DNA from: Ammoniphilus sp. YIM 78166
GTDB lineage: Bacteria > Bacillota > Bacilli > Aneurinibacillales > RAOX-1
Assembly: GCF_004522215.1 (NCBI RefSeq)
Contig: NZ_SDLR01000006.1
Span: 132,196-196,195, forward strand
Direction: 5' to 3'
DNA length: 64,000 bases
The translations under genes and the position numbers were made by a program. The notes beneath the pieces are model-generated. The model worked only from the letters and a program-made list of their open reading frames with translations, did not search any database and was not told the origin of the DNA. Below, piece by piece: positions 49,287 to 58,180 of this stretch. How positions within the stretch are numbered: the stretch's first letter is position 1; every line of letters starts with the position of its first letter.

Positions 49287-50646
49287 ATACCATAACGGGA
49301 GGAGTGAGTTGTTGTTTGATGACTTCGGCGATGCTGCTAACGTATTGCTGAAGGTCTTCCTCATTAGGACCTTCGGCCATGACGCGAATGAGGGATTCGG
49401 TTCCTGATGCCCGGACGAGAACTCTGCCGCTATCCCCAAGTTTTTCTTCCACTTCGTGGATGGCTGTTTGGATGGTTTCATTGGTATCCCACCCCGTTTT
49501 ATCTTCCACCCGTACATTGGCTAAGAGTTGAGGATATTTACGCATCTCAGAGGCTAGCTGGGATAATGACTTTCCTTCCGTCTTAATGACATCCAACAGC
49601 TGAATGGCGGATAACATTCCATCCCCTGTAGTATTATAGTCAAGCATAATAATATGACCGGATTGCTCCCCACCCAAATTATAACCACCGCTAATCATTT
49701 CCTCCATGACATAGCGGTCTCCTACCTTGGTCTGCTTTGCTTCTAAACCGTTCGTTTGCAAAGCCTTATAGAAGCCTATATTACTCATTACCGTGGAGAC
49801 GACAGTATTATGCTTCAAGCGAAGATCTTTGGACATCGCCGTAGAGAGGATAAATAGAATCTGATCTCCATCTACAATATTCCCCTGCTCATCCACTGCA
49901 ATCAAACGATCGGCATCGCCATCAAAAGCCAGTCCCAAATCTGCTTTTTGCTCCACAACGACCTGCTGCAGGTTCTCAGGGTGAGTAGATCCGTAACCCT
50001 CATTGATATTGATCCCATCAGGCTGGTAAGCAAGAACAACGGTCTCCGCTCCCAGGTCACGGAAAAGCTGCGGAGCAAGCGCATAAGAAGCACCATTTGC
50101 ACAATCCAAAACGACTTTCAAACCATGAAAAGGATTTTTCACCGTTGTCTTTAAGTAAGAAAGATACCTTTGTCCCCCTTCACGATAATCCATAACCGTA
50201 CCAATGGCAGATGCAACAGGCCGAGGAAGCTGATCTTCTTTTACCTCTATTAACGTCTCAATTTCAGCTTCCATCTCATCCGACAGCTTAAATCCATCCC
50301 CACCAAAAAATTTAATTCCGTTATCTTGGAATGGATTATGAGAGGCCGAGATCATCACCCCTGCATCCGCATTGAATGAACGAGTTAAAAACGCAACACC
50401 CGGTGTAGAAATCACCCCTACTCGTATGACGTCCACACCAATAGAAAGCATTCCCGCTGTTAAAGAAGCTTCTAACATATGTCCGGATATCCGGGTATCT
50501 CGACCAATAATGACCTTTGGTCGTTTTTTCATATTGCTCTTGGTAAGAACATATCCTCCACATCGCCCCAATTTAAATGCTAGGTCTGGGGTTAACCCTT
50601 TGTTGGCTACACCTCTTACTCCGTCTGTTCCGAAATATTTGCCCAT
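49285..50646 (-). CDS. glmM: Phosphoglucosamine mutase, copy 2
   Basis: 453 residues, the same length as copy 1 and about 90% identical by eye. The active-site SASHNP, metal loop DGDADR and C-terminal RASGTESLIRVMAEG are all intact, so both copies look functional. Differences cluster on the surface (for example SNMKKRPK versus DNQGKRPT near residue 38). It lies next to galE and the polysaccharide cluster and may be the copy serving surface-polymer synthesis. That division is inference. AGGAGTAGAGTCTAC precedes the ATG. Confidence 0.94.
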   Translation of the reverse strand: MGKYFGTDGVRGVANKGLTPDLAFKLGRCGGYVLTKSNMKKRPKVIIGRDTRISGHMLEASLTAGMLSIGVDVIRVGVISTPGVAFLTRSFNADAGVMISASHNPFQDNGIKFFGGDGFKLSDEMEAEIETLIEVKEDQLPRPVASAIGTVMDYREGGQRYLSYLKTTVKNPFHGLKVVLDCANGASYALAPQLFRDLGAETVVLAYQPDGININEGYGSTHPENLQQVVVEQKADLGLAFDGDADRLIAVDEQGNIVDGDQILFILSTAMSKDLRLKHNTVVSTVMSNIGFYKALQTNGLEAKQTKVGDRYVMEEMISGGYNLGGEQSGHIIMLDYNTTGDGMLSAIQLLDVIKTEGKSLSQLASEMRKYPQLLANVRVEDKTGWDTNETIQTAIHEVEEKLGDSGRVLVRASGTESLIRVMAEGPNEEDLQQYVSSIAEVIKQQLTPPVMV

Positions 50647-50707
50647 GTAGACTCTACTCCTATCTGTTTATTTCCTATCATTGGTTTTCATAAAACACTA
50701 ATAAAAA

Positions 50708-50741
50708 AGAGCCTGACAGCTTTTTAAACTGTCGGGCTCTT
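50708..50741 (-). terminator. Terminator of galE
   Basis: AAGAGCCTGACAG / CTGTCGGGCTCTT, with TTTTTT on the minus side. Confidence 0.8.
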
Positions 50742-50769
50742 AAAAAATACACTCTTAAACCTCATTATC

Positions 50770-51807
50770 TTATGGTGTCGTGACAGGCACTCTTACGTCG
50801 TCATATCCGTTAGGATTTTTGGATTGCCAGTTCCAGGAGTCTCGGCACATTTCTTCGATTCCTCTTTTAGCTATCCAACTTAATTTTTCTTTAGCTTTAG
50901 ATGGATCTGCATAGCATATGGCGACGTCCCCAGGTCTTTTATCCACGATGCTATAGGGAACCTTTCTTCCCGATGCTTTTTCTAATGCTACAACCAGTTC
51001 TAATACAGAGTATCCTCTTCCGGTTCCTAGATTATAAGCATCAACTCCACTAGTTGATAGAACCCTCTCTAAGGCTTTCAAATGTCCATCCGCCAGATCT
51101 ACAACATGGATGTAATCTCTTACACCTGTCCCATCCATAGTTGGATAATTATTACCAAAAACCTTTAGTTCATTTAACTTTCCAACTGCTACTTGAGTTA
51201 TGTAGGGCATTAAGTTATTTGGGATACCATTAGGATCTTCTCCAATAAGACCACTAGAGTGAGCACCAATAGGATTAAAATAACGTAAAAGAGCTATACT
51301 CCATTCATTATCAGAACGATGTAAATCTCTCAGAATCTCCTCGATCATCTGTTTGGTTTGTCCATAAGGATTGGTAGCATTCAAAGGAAAGTCTTCAGAT
51401 ATTGGAACCCGTTCTGGTGTTCCATACACAGTTGCTGAAGAGCTAAATACTAACTTTTTCACGCCATACTTCTGCATTAATTCACAAAGAATAAGAGTTC
51501 CTGTAATATTGTTATGATAATACCTCAAAGGCATCTCCACCGATTCACCAACAGCCTTTAGCCCTGCAAAATGGATAACAGCATCAATATTATTTTCTAT
51601 GAATATATTTTCTAGATCTTCACGATTTAGAAGATCGTATTTATAAAAGCCAAATTCCTTACCTGTAATTTCTTTTACTCTATTCAAAGATTCAGGCTTA
51701 CTATTCGTAAAGCTATCTACTACAATTAGATCATATCCTGCATTTAACAATTCCACACAGGTATGACTACCAATATAACCTGCTCCTCCGGTTACTAATA
51801 TAGCCAT
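50770..51807 (-). CDS. galE: UDP-glucose 4-epimerase
   Basis: 345 residues. Rossmann start MAILVTGGAGYIGSHTCVEL, NAD-site HFAGLKAVGES, catalytic Ser in FSSSATVYG and Tyr-x-x-x-Lys in NPYGQTKQMIEE, plus IHVVDLADGHLKALE. It interconverts UDP-glucose and UDP-galactose for the polysaccharide genes nearby. The last residues VRVPVTTP are encoded by the dispersed repeat and extend the protein slightly beyond the usual family end. GAGGTGAAAT precedes the ATG. Confidence 0.95.
   Translation of the reverse strand: MAILVTGGAGYIGSHTCVELLNAGYDLIVVDSFTNSKPESLNRVKEITGKEFGFYKYDLLNREDLENIFIENNIDAVIHFAGLKAVGESVEMPLRYYHNNITGTLILCELMQKYGVKKLVFSSSATVYGTPERVPISEDFPLNATNPYGQTKQMIEEILRDLHRSDNEWSIALLRYFNPIGAHSSGLIGEDPNGIPNNLMPYITQVAVGKLNELKVFGNNYPTMDGTGVRDYIHVVDLADGHLKALERVLSTSGVDAYNLGTGRGYSVLELVVALEKASGRKVPYSIVDKRPGDVAICYADPSKAKEKLSWIAKRGIEEMCRDSWNWQSKNPNGYDDVRVPVTTP
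50774..50793 (-). repeat. Dispersed repeat, copy 7 (inside galE 3' end)
   Basis: GTGTCGTGACAGGCACTCT. Here the element is translated as the C-terminal tail of GalE. Confidence 0.7.
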
Positions 51808-51865
51808 ATTTCACCTCAAATTGATTAAGTGTAAACATTTCTAATTCGTTTCTCTTTAAATAGAA

Positions 51866-51893
51866 AAAGCAACCCTTAAAAAAGAGTTGCTTT
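51866..51893. terminator. Hairpin upstream of galE
   Basis: AAAGCAAC / GTTGCTTT around CCTTAAAAAAGA. It is followed by the dispersed GGGACAG-type element at 51906-51960. Confidence 0.55.
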
Positions 51894-51905
51894 CGCGCTT
51901 TACAC

Positions 51906-51960
51906 TTTAGCAGAGTGAGGGTCAGTCCCCTTTCACGAGGTAAAGCGCGGAGTGCTTGCC
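51906..51960. repeat. Dispersed GGGACAGTCCC-type element, copy 4
   Basis: TTTAGCAGAGTGAGGGTCAG, then TCCCC and CACGAGGTAAAGCGCGGAGT, matching the copy at 34140-34207. Confidence 0.6.
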
Positions 51961-51962
51961 GA

Positions 51963-52169
51963 TTATTGATCAAAAATAGAATCAACCACTTGTCCATTCG
52001 TTATATCAATCCCCAAAAAAGTTACTTCTTAACCTGCAATGTCTATTATTTTCTCAACGGTCTAACGTTTGCTATTACAAAGGTAATCAGCAATTATTAC
52101 TGAATGCCCTGCTTCCAAAAGATCAACACTAGTGTGTGATTCTATATAGCCAGTTACTAATATATTCAT
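51963..52169 (-). pseudogene. galE-like epimerase fragment
   Basis: The minus strand reads MNILVTGYIESHTSVDLLEA, then GHSVIIADYLCNSKR-stop, a nucleotide-sugar epimerase N-terminus with a short deletion in the NAD loop. It continues after the stop with VEKIIDIAG and EVTFLGIDITNGQVVDSIFD-Q. The start has GGAGATACTTAACT upstream. It is a decayed second galE. Confidence 0.7.
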
Positions 52170-52268
52170 AGTTAAGTATCTCCTCTTCTGTAAATTGCTA
52201 TATAAAGACTTACTCTACATTATTATAATCTACTAACATCTGAAGACTATCTTCTTGCAGTCTCTGGT

Positions 52269-52462
52269 TTAAAAACCAACAGCTTTTTGCAGTTGATCTG
52301 TTGAAGCATATGTAGCTTGTACATCGCCTGGCTTAACCAGTGTTCAAAGATCTTTTAAAATTGCTCTTCTTTGCCTAGAGCTTTAATCAAAGTCTGTTTT
52401 AACGTTTCAATATACACCATCAATTTCTGAATACTATTATTTAAAATATTAGAGACTTTATG
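52269..52462 (-). pseudogene. UDP-glucuronate 4-epimerase-like C-terminal fragment
   Basis: The frame reads ILNNSIQKLMVYIETLKQTL and IKALGKEEQF, meets a stop, then PGDVQATYASTDQLQKAVGF-stop. These are the C-terminal motifs (GNNxPVxLMxYIETLExALG and MQPGDVxxTYAD) of NDP-sugar epimerases such as UDP-glucuronate 4-epimerase. N-terminus absent. Confidence 0.65.
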
Positions 52463-52484
52463 TTGAAACAACAGGTGTGCTTTG

Positions 52485-52733
52485 TTAAATATCTACTCTT
52501 ATTTCTAACGGCTTATTTCTTTTACGTACCTCGATTATTTCCTGTTCTCCTGGAGGGCGGTTGTCCTTTTCTTTAAAAAAATCAGATTGACGGAATTGTG
52601 TAATCCATTTATCTACTGCAGAAGCTGTAAGATCACATTCGCGGACAATCTCTTAGAGGCTTTTTCAGTTTTCATATAGAGCTACCACTTGTTTTTTGAA
52701 CTCTGTTGAAAACGTTCTTCTTGTTTGGTACAT
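52485..52733 (-). pseudogene. IS3-family OrfA transposase fragment
   Basis: MYQTRRTFSTEFKKQVVALY, then EN, and after two in-frame stops EIVRECDLTASAVDKWITQF, is the HTH start of IS3-type OrfA. The frame ends around 52485. OrfB and the terminal repeats are not seen. Confidence 0.7.
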
Positions 52734-53052
52734 GGTAGTTTCTCCTAAACTTGTTTTGTGTTAGTCTACTTGCCCTTAATTTGATTCTCCTCTAAGTGTA
52801 ATCTATCCACTTACATTGAGATCTGGAATAACAGAATTGTTATGATGGTGTTCAAGAAGAAGTAAAGAAGAAAAGAAATGAAGTTAATTACAAGTGGTTT
52901 TATGGTATAGAAACAAAAAATATCTACCTCTTTCCTTTTCTACAAAATATTCAAAACTTGCAAAGCTGCAAAAGAAAAGGAAATGAGCAGCAACCAAAGA
53001 AACTGCTTCACTGCTCTACCTAAGTTCCAGGGAGTCGCTGTGTGACCGGGAG
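52734..53052. other. Intergenic debris, no gene seen
   Basis: Probably the rest of the IS3 relic and the 3' leader of the flippase gene. Nothing recognisable apart from short A-rich runs. Confidence 0.4.
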
Positions 53053-54585
53053 TTAATTATTCTGGCATTGTTCCCTTTTCAGTCTTTTCCTGATTAACAG
53101 ATAAATTTCTTTAACCTCTTCTACTTTCATAAAGTATATTAATAGTAGGTACATTATAATACTAAAACAAAAAGTCAATAGTAATGTAATATTTACTTCT
53201 ATCTTATTTACGAGTATTTCATAAAATAGATACGATAACAAACCTGTAACACTGGAAGCAACCACTATTTTAACAAATGAATAAAGTATTTTTTTCATTC
53301 CGAAAGGACCTACTTTTTTTCTTAAATTGTAAAATAATAGCATAGTGCAAACTATTGCTGATATACTGGTGGCTAGTGCAAGTCCACCTATACCTAAAAA
53401 CTTGGAAAGCACTATATTTAATATTATGTTCAAAACTAAAGCAATAGCTGCATTAATCATTGGAGTTTTCGTATCATGTAAAGAGTAAAAAGCCCTTGAG
53501 AGTATTTCTCTAAGACCAATACCAATCATGCCAATTGAATAAAAGAATAATGCACTGGCTGTTAGTTTTATTGCATTTTCATCGAATGCCCCTCTACCTA
53601 ACAATAATCTAATTATTGGCTCAGCAAAAATCATAGACATAACGGTTGCAGGAATAACTAATAAATTAATATATCCTATTGCTTCTAACATCGATTTTTT
53701 TATCCCAGATAAATTACCTTTGTTTGCCATTTTCGATATTATAGGATAGATAGCTACTGCTATGGTAGAAACAAATAAACCTTGAACAAAGCCATTTAGT
53801 CTATATGCATAACTTAATGCTGAAATTCCTCCAATTGCAATATGTGATGCTAGAGTCCTATCAACTAAAGTATTAATCTCTACTATTGACATACCAATAA
53901 TAATTGGCATCGCAGATCTTGCCATATTTCTGATAGATTCATCTTTTATATCAATTCTAAAATTATATTTATATCCATTCTTATATATAAACGGTATTAA
54001 TAATAATAATTGAGAAGCTGTTGCTATAACTGTACCTATTGATAGTAATAATATATTTGTTTTTGAACTAACAATAATTGACGTTATTATTATAAGATTC
54101 AATGGGAAACCAATCATCCCAGTTATGAAAAAACTTCCTCTTATTTGCAGAAAACTATTGAAAATGTATATTAAGAAAGTAAAATATACACCAATCAAAC
54201 TTATTTTAGTAAATTTAATTGCTAAAATAAGAGTCTCACCTTGAAATCCTGAAGCAAATACTTTTACAATTGTATCAGTAAAAGTTAACCCTATTATTAT
54301 GATTAGAGTACAGAAAATTAGAATTATATTTATTAAGTTATTAGTAAGCCTGTTGGCTGCTTTAATTCCATCTATACTTTCAACTTTTGTATACATTGGA
54401 GTGTACCCTGAAGATATACCTGTACCAATAATAGAAACTAATATTGTTGAAATAGTTAATGATATGAGGTATGCATCACTAATATTAGAGGCTCCATAGA
54501 AATAAGATAAAGTAATGTCTCTAATAAGGCCAAATGATTTAGAGATTATTGTTAATACCATTAATACTAGTGCTATCTTTTTCAT
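53053..54585 (-). CDS. MurJ/MviN-type flippase (Wzx role)
   Basis: 510 residues with about 14 membrane helices. MurJ family features: ISKSFGLIRDITLSYFYGAS, NISDAYLISLTIS, PMYTKV near 65, LVDRTLASHIAIGGISALSY and GIGLREILSRAFYSLHDTKT. It flips lipid-linked oligosaccharide across the membrane. At the end of a polysaccharide operon it most likely handles the repeat unit rather than lipid II. AAAGAGGTTTTAGAA precedes the ATG. Confidence 0.88.
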   Translation of the reverse strand: MKKIALVLMVLTIISKSFGLIRDITLSYFYGASNISDAYLISLTISTILVSIIGTGISSGYTPMYTKVESIDGIKAANRLTNNLINIILIFCTLIIIIGLTFTDTIVKVFASGFQGETLILAIKFTKISLIGVYFTFLIYIFNSFLQIRGSFFITGMIGFPLNLIIITSIIVSSKTNILLLSIGTVIATASQLLLLIPFIYKNGYKYNFRIDIKDESIRNMARSAMPIIIGMSIVEINTLVDRTLASHIAIGGISALSYAYRLNGFVQGLFVSTIAVAIYPIISKMANKGNLSGIKKSMLEAIGYINLLVIPATVMSMIFAEPIIRLLLGRGAFDENAIKLTASALFFYSIGMIGIGLREILSRAFYSLHDTKTPMINAAIALVLNIILNIVLSKFLGIGGLALATSISAIVCTMLLFYNLRKKVGPFGMKKILYSFVKIVVASSVTGLLSYLFYEILVNKIEVNITLLLTFCFSIIMYLLLIYFMKVEEVKEIYLLIRKRLKREQCQNN

Positions 54586-54708
54586 TTCTAAAACCTCTTT
54601 TTATCCATGACAATTAATTTTAGATAACGTATTCAATTAATTGTTAAAATTTTATATATTTTATATTACTATCATCAAGAAAAAAGCCACATCTATAGCG
54701 AGAGCAAG

Positions 54709-55914
54709 TCATTCATTCTTTGTATATTCTATACTATACCTATATAACAACAGTAACATCAGATAAAATACCTCATTTAATAATATTGATAAAGAGAGCA
54801 TTTGAATAAAAGTAGCAACAAAAGTTGCTAAAAGAAATTTTGTTGCTTTATTATATTTAAATATTCTTATACAGAAAATTAGTATTAAAATCCACAATAA
54901 GATAAATACACTGAAACCCATTAACCCTGCTTCGGAAAGTACCTCGAGCATAGTATTGTGTATATATACTGAGTTTCCATAATTTATTGCATTATAATCT
55001 AAAGTTCCATTTAATCCTGTACCCATTATTGGATTATTTATGAAGGTTTCTACTGCATTCGTCCAGAGAGTTATCCTGCCACTCCCTCCATCATTAGAAA
55101 TATTTGAAAATCTACTTCCAATAAAGTCCATGTAATTTACACCAAACAAAGTTATAACATAACCTATTCCAATGAATATGAGAGATATAGCCAAGAAACT
55201 CTTAAACTTCCCTTTGCGTTTATCTCCTAAAATAAACATTAATAGAGATGTGATGAAAATGGCAATATATGCCCCTCTTGAAAAAGTTAGAATAATACAC
55301 ATTGTGGTCAGCAAAAAGCCAATTTTATTTCTTGTAGTGGATATGTTATACAAATAGTAAAAAAAGTATAGGGTCATAAAAAGCACAAATATATTTGGAT
55401 CCCCTGATGCTGTACCAATCAATCTCGGTATTGACCTATCTATCATTAATCCATGATAAATTACGCCATTCCCAAAAAAGTTCATCCCAGTCTCTACTAT
55501 TCCGATAAGGTAATATACTAGGGAGGCAGAACTTCCAATTATGCCAGAAATTGATATCATCCTTTGCAAATCCTCAATTTTACATAGGATTATTAAGCCT
55601 CTTGTTGAAAAATAAAACAATAATATAATAAAAAAGGCAAAAATAAAACGCAAATGTTTATCAGGATAATTAAACTGTAAAGCAGAGGCACAATAAACCA
55701 AGATAAAAAACATCATTAACATTTCGAAAGGTAATAATTTACTAAATCTTGCGATACTAAATAGTAATAGAATATTTAAAAAGGTAAGCATTATATATGG
55801 TTTTAAAGCAAAACCTATATTCAAATAGAATCCCCCAAAACATAGAGAGACTATTATTAATTGAACAAAAAAAGGGGCTATTTTCGTATCCCTCAATTGA
55901 TACACTTTTTCCAC
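54709..55914 (-). CDS. O-antigen ligase/Wzy-like polymerase
   Basis: 401 residues with about 11 membrane helices. The Wzy_C-type loop is visible as ILTFSRGAYIAIFITSLLMF and RITLWTNAVETFINNPIMGT, then GLNGTLDY with YIHNTMLEVLSEAGLMGF. It polymerises or ligates polysaccharide repeats on the outer face. GTG start with only a weak AAGAAATGA upstream. Confidence 0.82.
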   Translation of the reverse strand: MEKVYQLRDTKIAPFFVQLIIVSLCFGGFYLNIGFALKPYIMLTFLNILLLFSIARFSKLLPFEMLMMFFILVYCASALQFNYPDKHLRFIFAFFIILLFYFSTRGLIILCKIEDLQRMISISGIIGSSASLVYYLIGIVETGMNFFGNGVIYHGLMIDRSIPRLIGTASGDPNIFVLFMTLYFFYYLYNISTTRNKIGFLLTTMCIILTFSRGAYIAIFITSLLMFILGDKRKGKFKSFLAISLIFIGIGYVITLFGVNYMDFIGSRFSNISNDGGSGRITLWTNAVETFINNPIMGTGLNGTLDYNAINYGNSVYIHNTMLEVLSEAGLMGFSVFILLWILILIFCIRIFKYNKATKFLLATFVATFIQMLSLSILLNEVFYLMLLLLYRYSIEYTKNE

Positions 55915-56202
55915 TCATTTCTTTTAAAATAGTACACGGAAGATAAGAAAAATTAATTTACTTAATATTAATTTTAAATTGTATAACCTATTAGACTATT
56001 ACGAAATAATAATAACGGTTTTACTATTTTTTTAGATTTATAATTCATAGCCCCTTGATACATAAACACGCATTAGAAAGGACCAGTATTACGCTTTTCA
56101 ATAGTTATATTTCTTTCCATGTAAGATGTAGTAGCATCCTTTCAATTAGCTCTATATAATATTAAGCTTAACTCCTTCCTCAATAAAAAAATTAACCAAT
56201 TA

Positions 56203-56997
56203 CTATAGTTTCCTATATACTGCTATTCCTTCTAGCATCCACTGCATAGCTTGTTGAAAGGACACAGTATTTGAATATTTCTTTTTATGACGAAATGCGA
56301 AATATAGACAATATCCTATTGCAAAATATTTTGTCATTGCTGCATACACAGCTCCTTTATCAACAAAATACTTCTTATTATACCCACTAAACCAGGAAGA
56401 TGTTCCGTCCTCATCCTCAATGTCTGCTATTACTTCTGTCCAAGCATATACTCTCAATCGCTTGTTAAAGCAAGTTGATAAAAATATTGAGTCCTCACCA
56501 CTACTAAAAAATGATGAACCGGCACCAAATAATGTTGGAAATCCGATCTGCTCTTTTATAATTTTCTGTCTCCGAAAAGCAATACGTGCAGAGCCATACC
56601 TCATTGAATTAAATCTGTGTAGTCGTTTATTTTTTTTGTTGTGATATCGATTACTTTTGTTTCCTATAGATGCAATATTAAATGCAATAATAGCTGCGTC
56701 AGGATAAAAACTGAAAGCATTTCTTATTATGTCAGGATACCCTGTTCGCAATTGTTCATCATCATCCACAAGAATGCAAATATCACCACTAGCCTTTGAA
56801 AGTGCCAAATTTCTGCTCCTAGATAATCCCCTCTCATTAACGCAAATCCATTCTACGCGATATCCATTATAATCAAAAACATCATACGCATAATGATCAT
56901 CTTGGTTAACTATAACTGCATCCGACTGAATATTTAATTTATCCAACAATGAGTAATCCTTTTGATTCATTGTTGACACAAGAATCTGTACTTTCAT
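56203..56997 (-). CDS. Glycosyltransferase family 2
   Basis: 264 residues. It starts MKVQILVSTMNQKDYSLLDK. The nucleotide-sugar region has CVNERGLSRSRNLALSKASG and a DDDE metal site in DICILVDDDEQLRTG, and later GAGSSFFSSGEDSIFL (acceptor loop with ED). It transfers one sugar in the cytoplasm. AGGAGGAAGAA precedes the ATG. Confidence 0.85.
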   Translation of the reverse strand: MKVQILVSTMNQKDYSLLDKLNIQSDAVIVNQDDHYAYDVFDYNGYRVEWICVNERGLSRSRNLALSKASGDICILVDDDEQLRTGYPDIIRNAFSFYPDAAIIAFNIASIGNKSNRYHNKKNKRLHRFNSMRYGSARIAFRRQKIIKEQIGFPTLFGAGSSFFSSGEDSIFLSTCFNKRLRVYAWTEVIADIEDEDGTSSWFSGYNKKYFVDKGAVYAAMTKYFAIGYCLYFAFRHKKKYSNTVSFQQAMQWMLEGIAVYRKL

Positions 56998-57143
56998 TTC
57001 TTCCTCCTCTTACTTCCTTAGTGTATTGAACTATTCGTAAGCTATTTTTGTAAAATGTCATTTGTATAAATACGTTAACAATAAAATACAATTGGACTAC
57101 CTAGTAGTTTCACAATCCAATGAACTTTTCCAACTGATAAATA

Positions 57144-58166
57144 CTAATCACCAACACTATTAGCAGAAATATGTCTCCGTCTAGTTGTGTCTAACTTCAT
57201 CATAAGCCATGGACTTAAACATCCTCCAAAGAGCATTAACTTTCTATAAATTGATATTTCTCCATTAAATGTGAATTTTAAAGAATTATGTCTTATATAT
57301 GATTTCCACCTTTGATAATCCTTCAAATACTCTTTTTCTAAGCGATTAGACTTGATTTTTACTAATGCGCCTAAACTAAAAAGACATAAATGTAAGTTAA
57401 GCATTGTATTGACTTTTGGGCTGTTTATTATAAGTTGCTTCCTAATGTTTTTAAGTGCTTTCTCACCGTTATATAGTTTATTAATATCGAATTTTGTTGT
57501 TGCGGAAGCTTCATTGTTTCGTCTGTAATAGTAAACTTTACGATTTCCAACACCAACAGATTTAGATATTTGTGAAACAGTGGTAATAAAAGTCAGTCCT
57601 TCGCCATAAAATAAATTAGTCGAAAACCATATATTGTTGTTAACAATTAAACTTCGTTTAAAAATTTTATTCCAACAACCCACAATAACATCTGGTGATA
57701 TAAGTAGTGCTGTCGCATCTTCTGGTTGTAATTTCTCTATATATTCACTTTGAGTTTGCTTTTCACCACTCTTGGTATAGCAACATTTTGAAAGGCAGAA
57801 TTCTGAGCCTGTATTTTCAATTAGACTAAGCATGTACTCAACATAATCCTGTGCAATAAAATCATCTCCATCCACAAAAACCAAATAATCTCCCGTCGAT
57901 ATTTCAATCCCAGTATTTCTTGCAGCACTAACCCCGGCATTTTTTTTGTGTATAACACGCACTCTGCTGTCTTGTTGAGAAACATTATCTATAAGTTGTC
58001 CTGTTTTGTCTGTTGATCCATCATCCACAACAATTACTTCAATATTTGTATAGGTTTGCTCTAATATGGATGAAAGACACTTTTCTATATACTTCTCCAC
58101 ATTATATGCTGGAACGATTATCGAAACCAGGAACTTTGAAGTTTCATTAATTAAATTACCTATCAT
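57144..58166 (-). CDS. Glycosyltransferase family 2
   Basis: 340 residues. A classic GT-A start LVSIIVPAYNVEKYIEKCLS, VIVVDDGSTDKTGQLID, GVSAARNTGIEISTGDYLVF and DGDDF metal motif (about 97). It adds a sugar to the repeat unit. GATGGAGGGGAAAAA precedes the ATG, 14 bp after the pyruvyltransferase stop. Confidence 0.92.
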   Translation of the reverse strand: MIGNLINETSKFLVSIIVPAYNVEKYIEKCLSSILEQTYTNIEVIVVDDGSTDKTGQLIDNVSQQDSRVRVIHKKNAGVSAARNTGIEISTGDYLVFVDGDDFIAQDYVEYMLSLIENTGSEFCLSKCCYTKSGEKQTQSEYIEKLQPEDATALLISPDVIVGCWNKIFKRSLIVNNNIWFSTNLFYGEGLTFITTVSQISKSVGVGNRKVYYYRRNNEASATTKFDINKLYNGEKALKNIRKQLIINSPKVNTMLNLHLCLFSLGALVKIKSNRLEKEYLKDYQRWKSYIRHNSLKFTFNGEISIYRKLMLFGGCLSPWLMMKLDTTRRRHISANSVGD

Positions 58167-58180
58167 TTTTTCCCCTCCAT

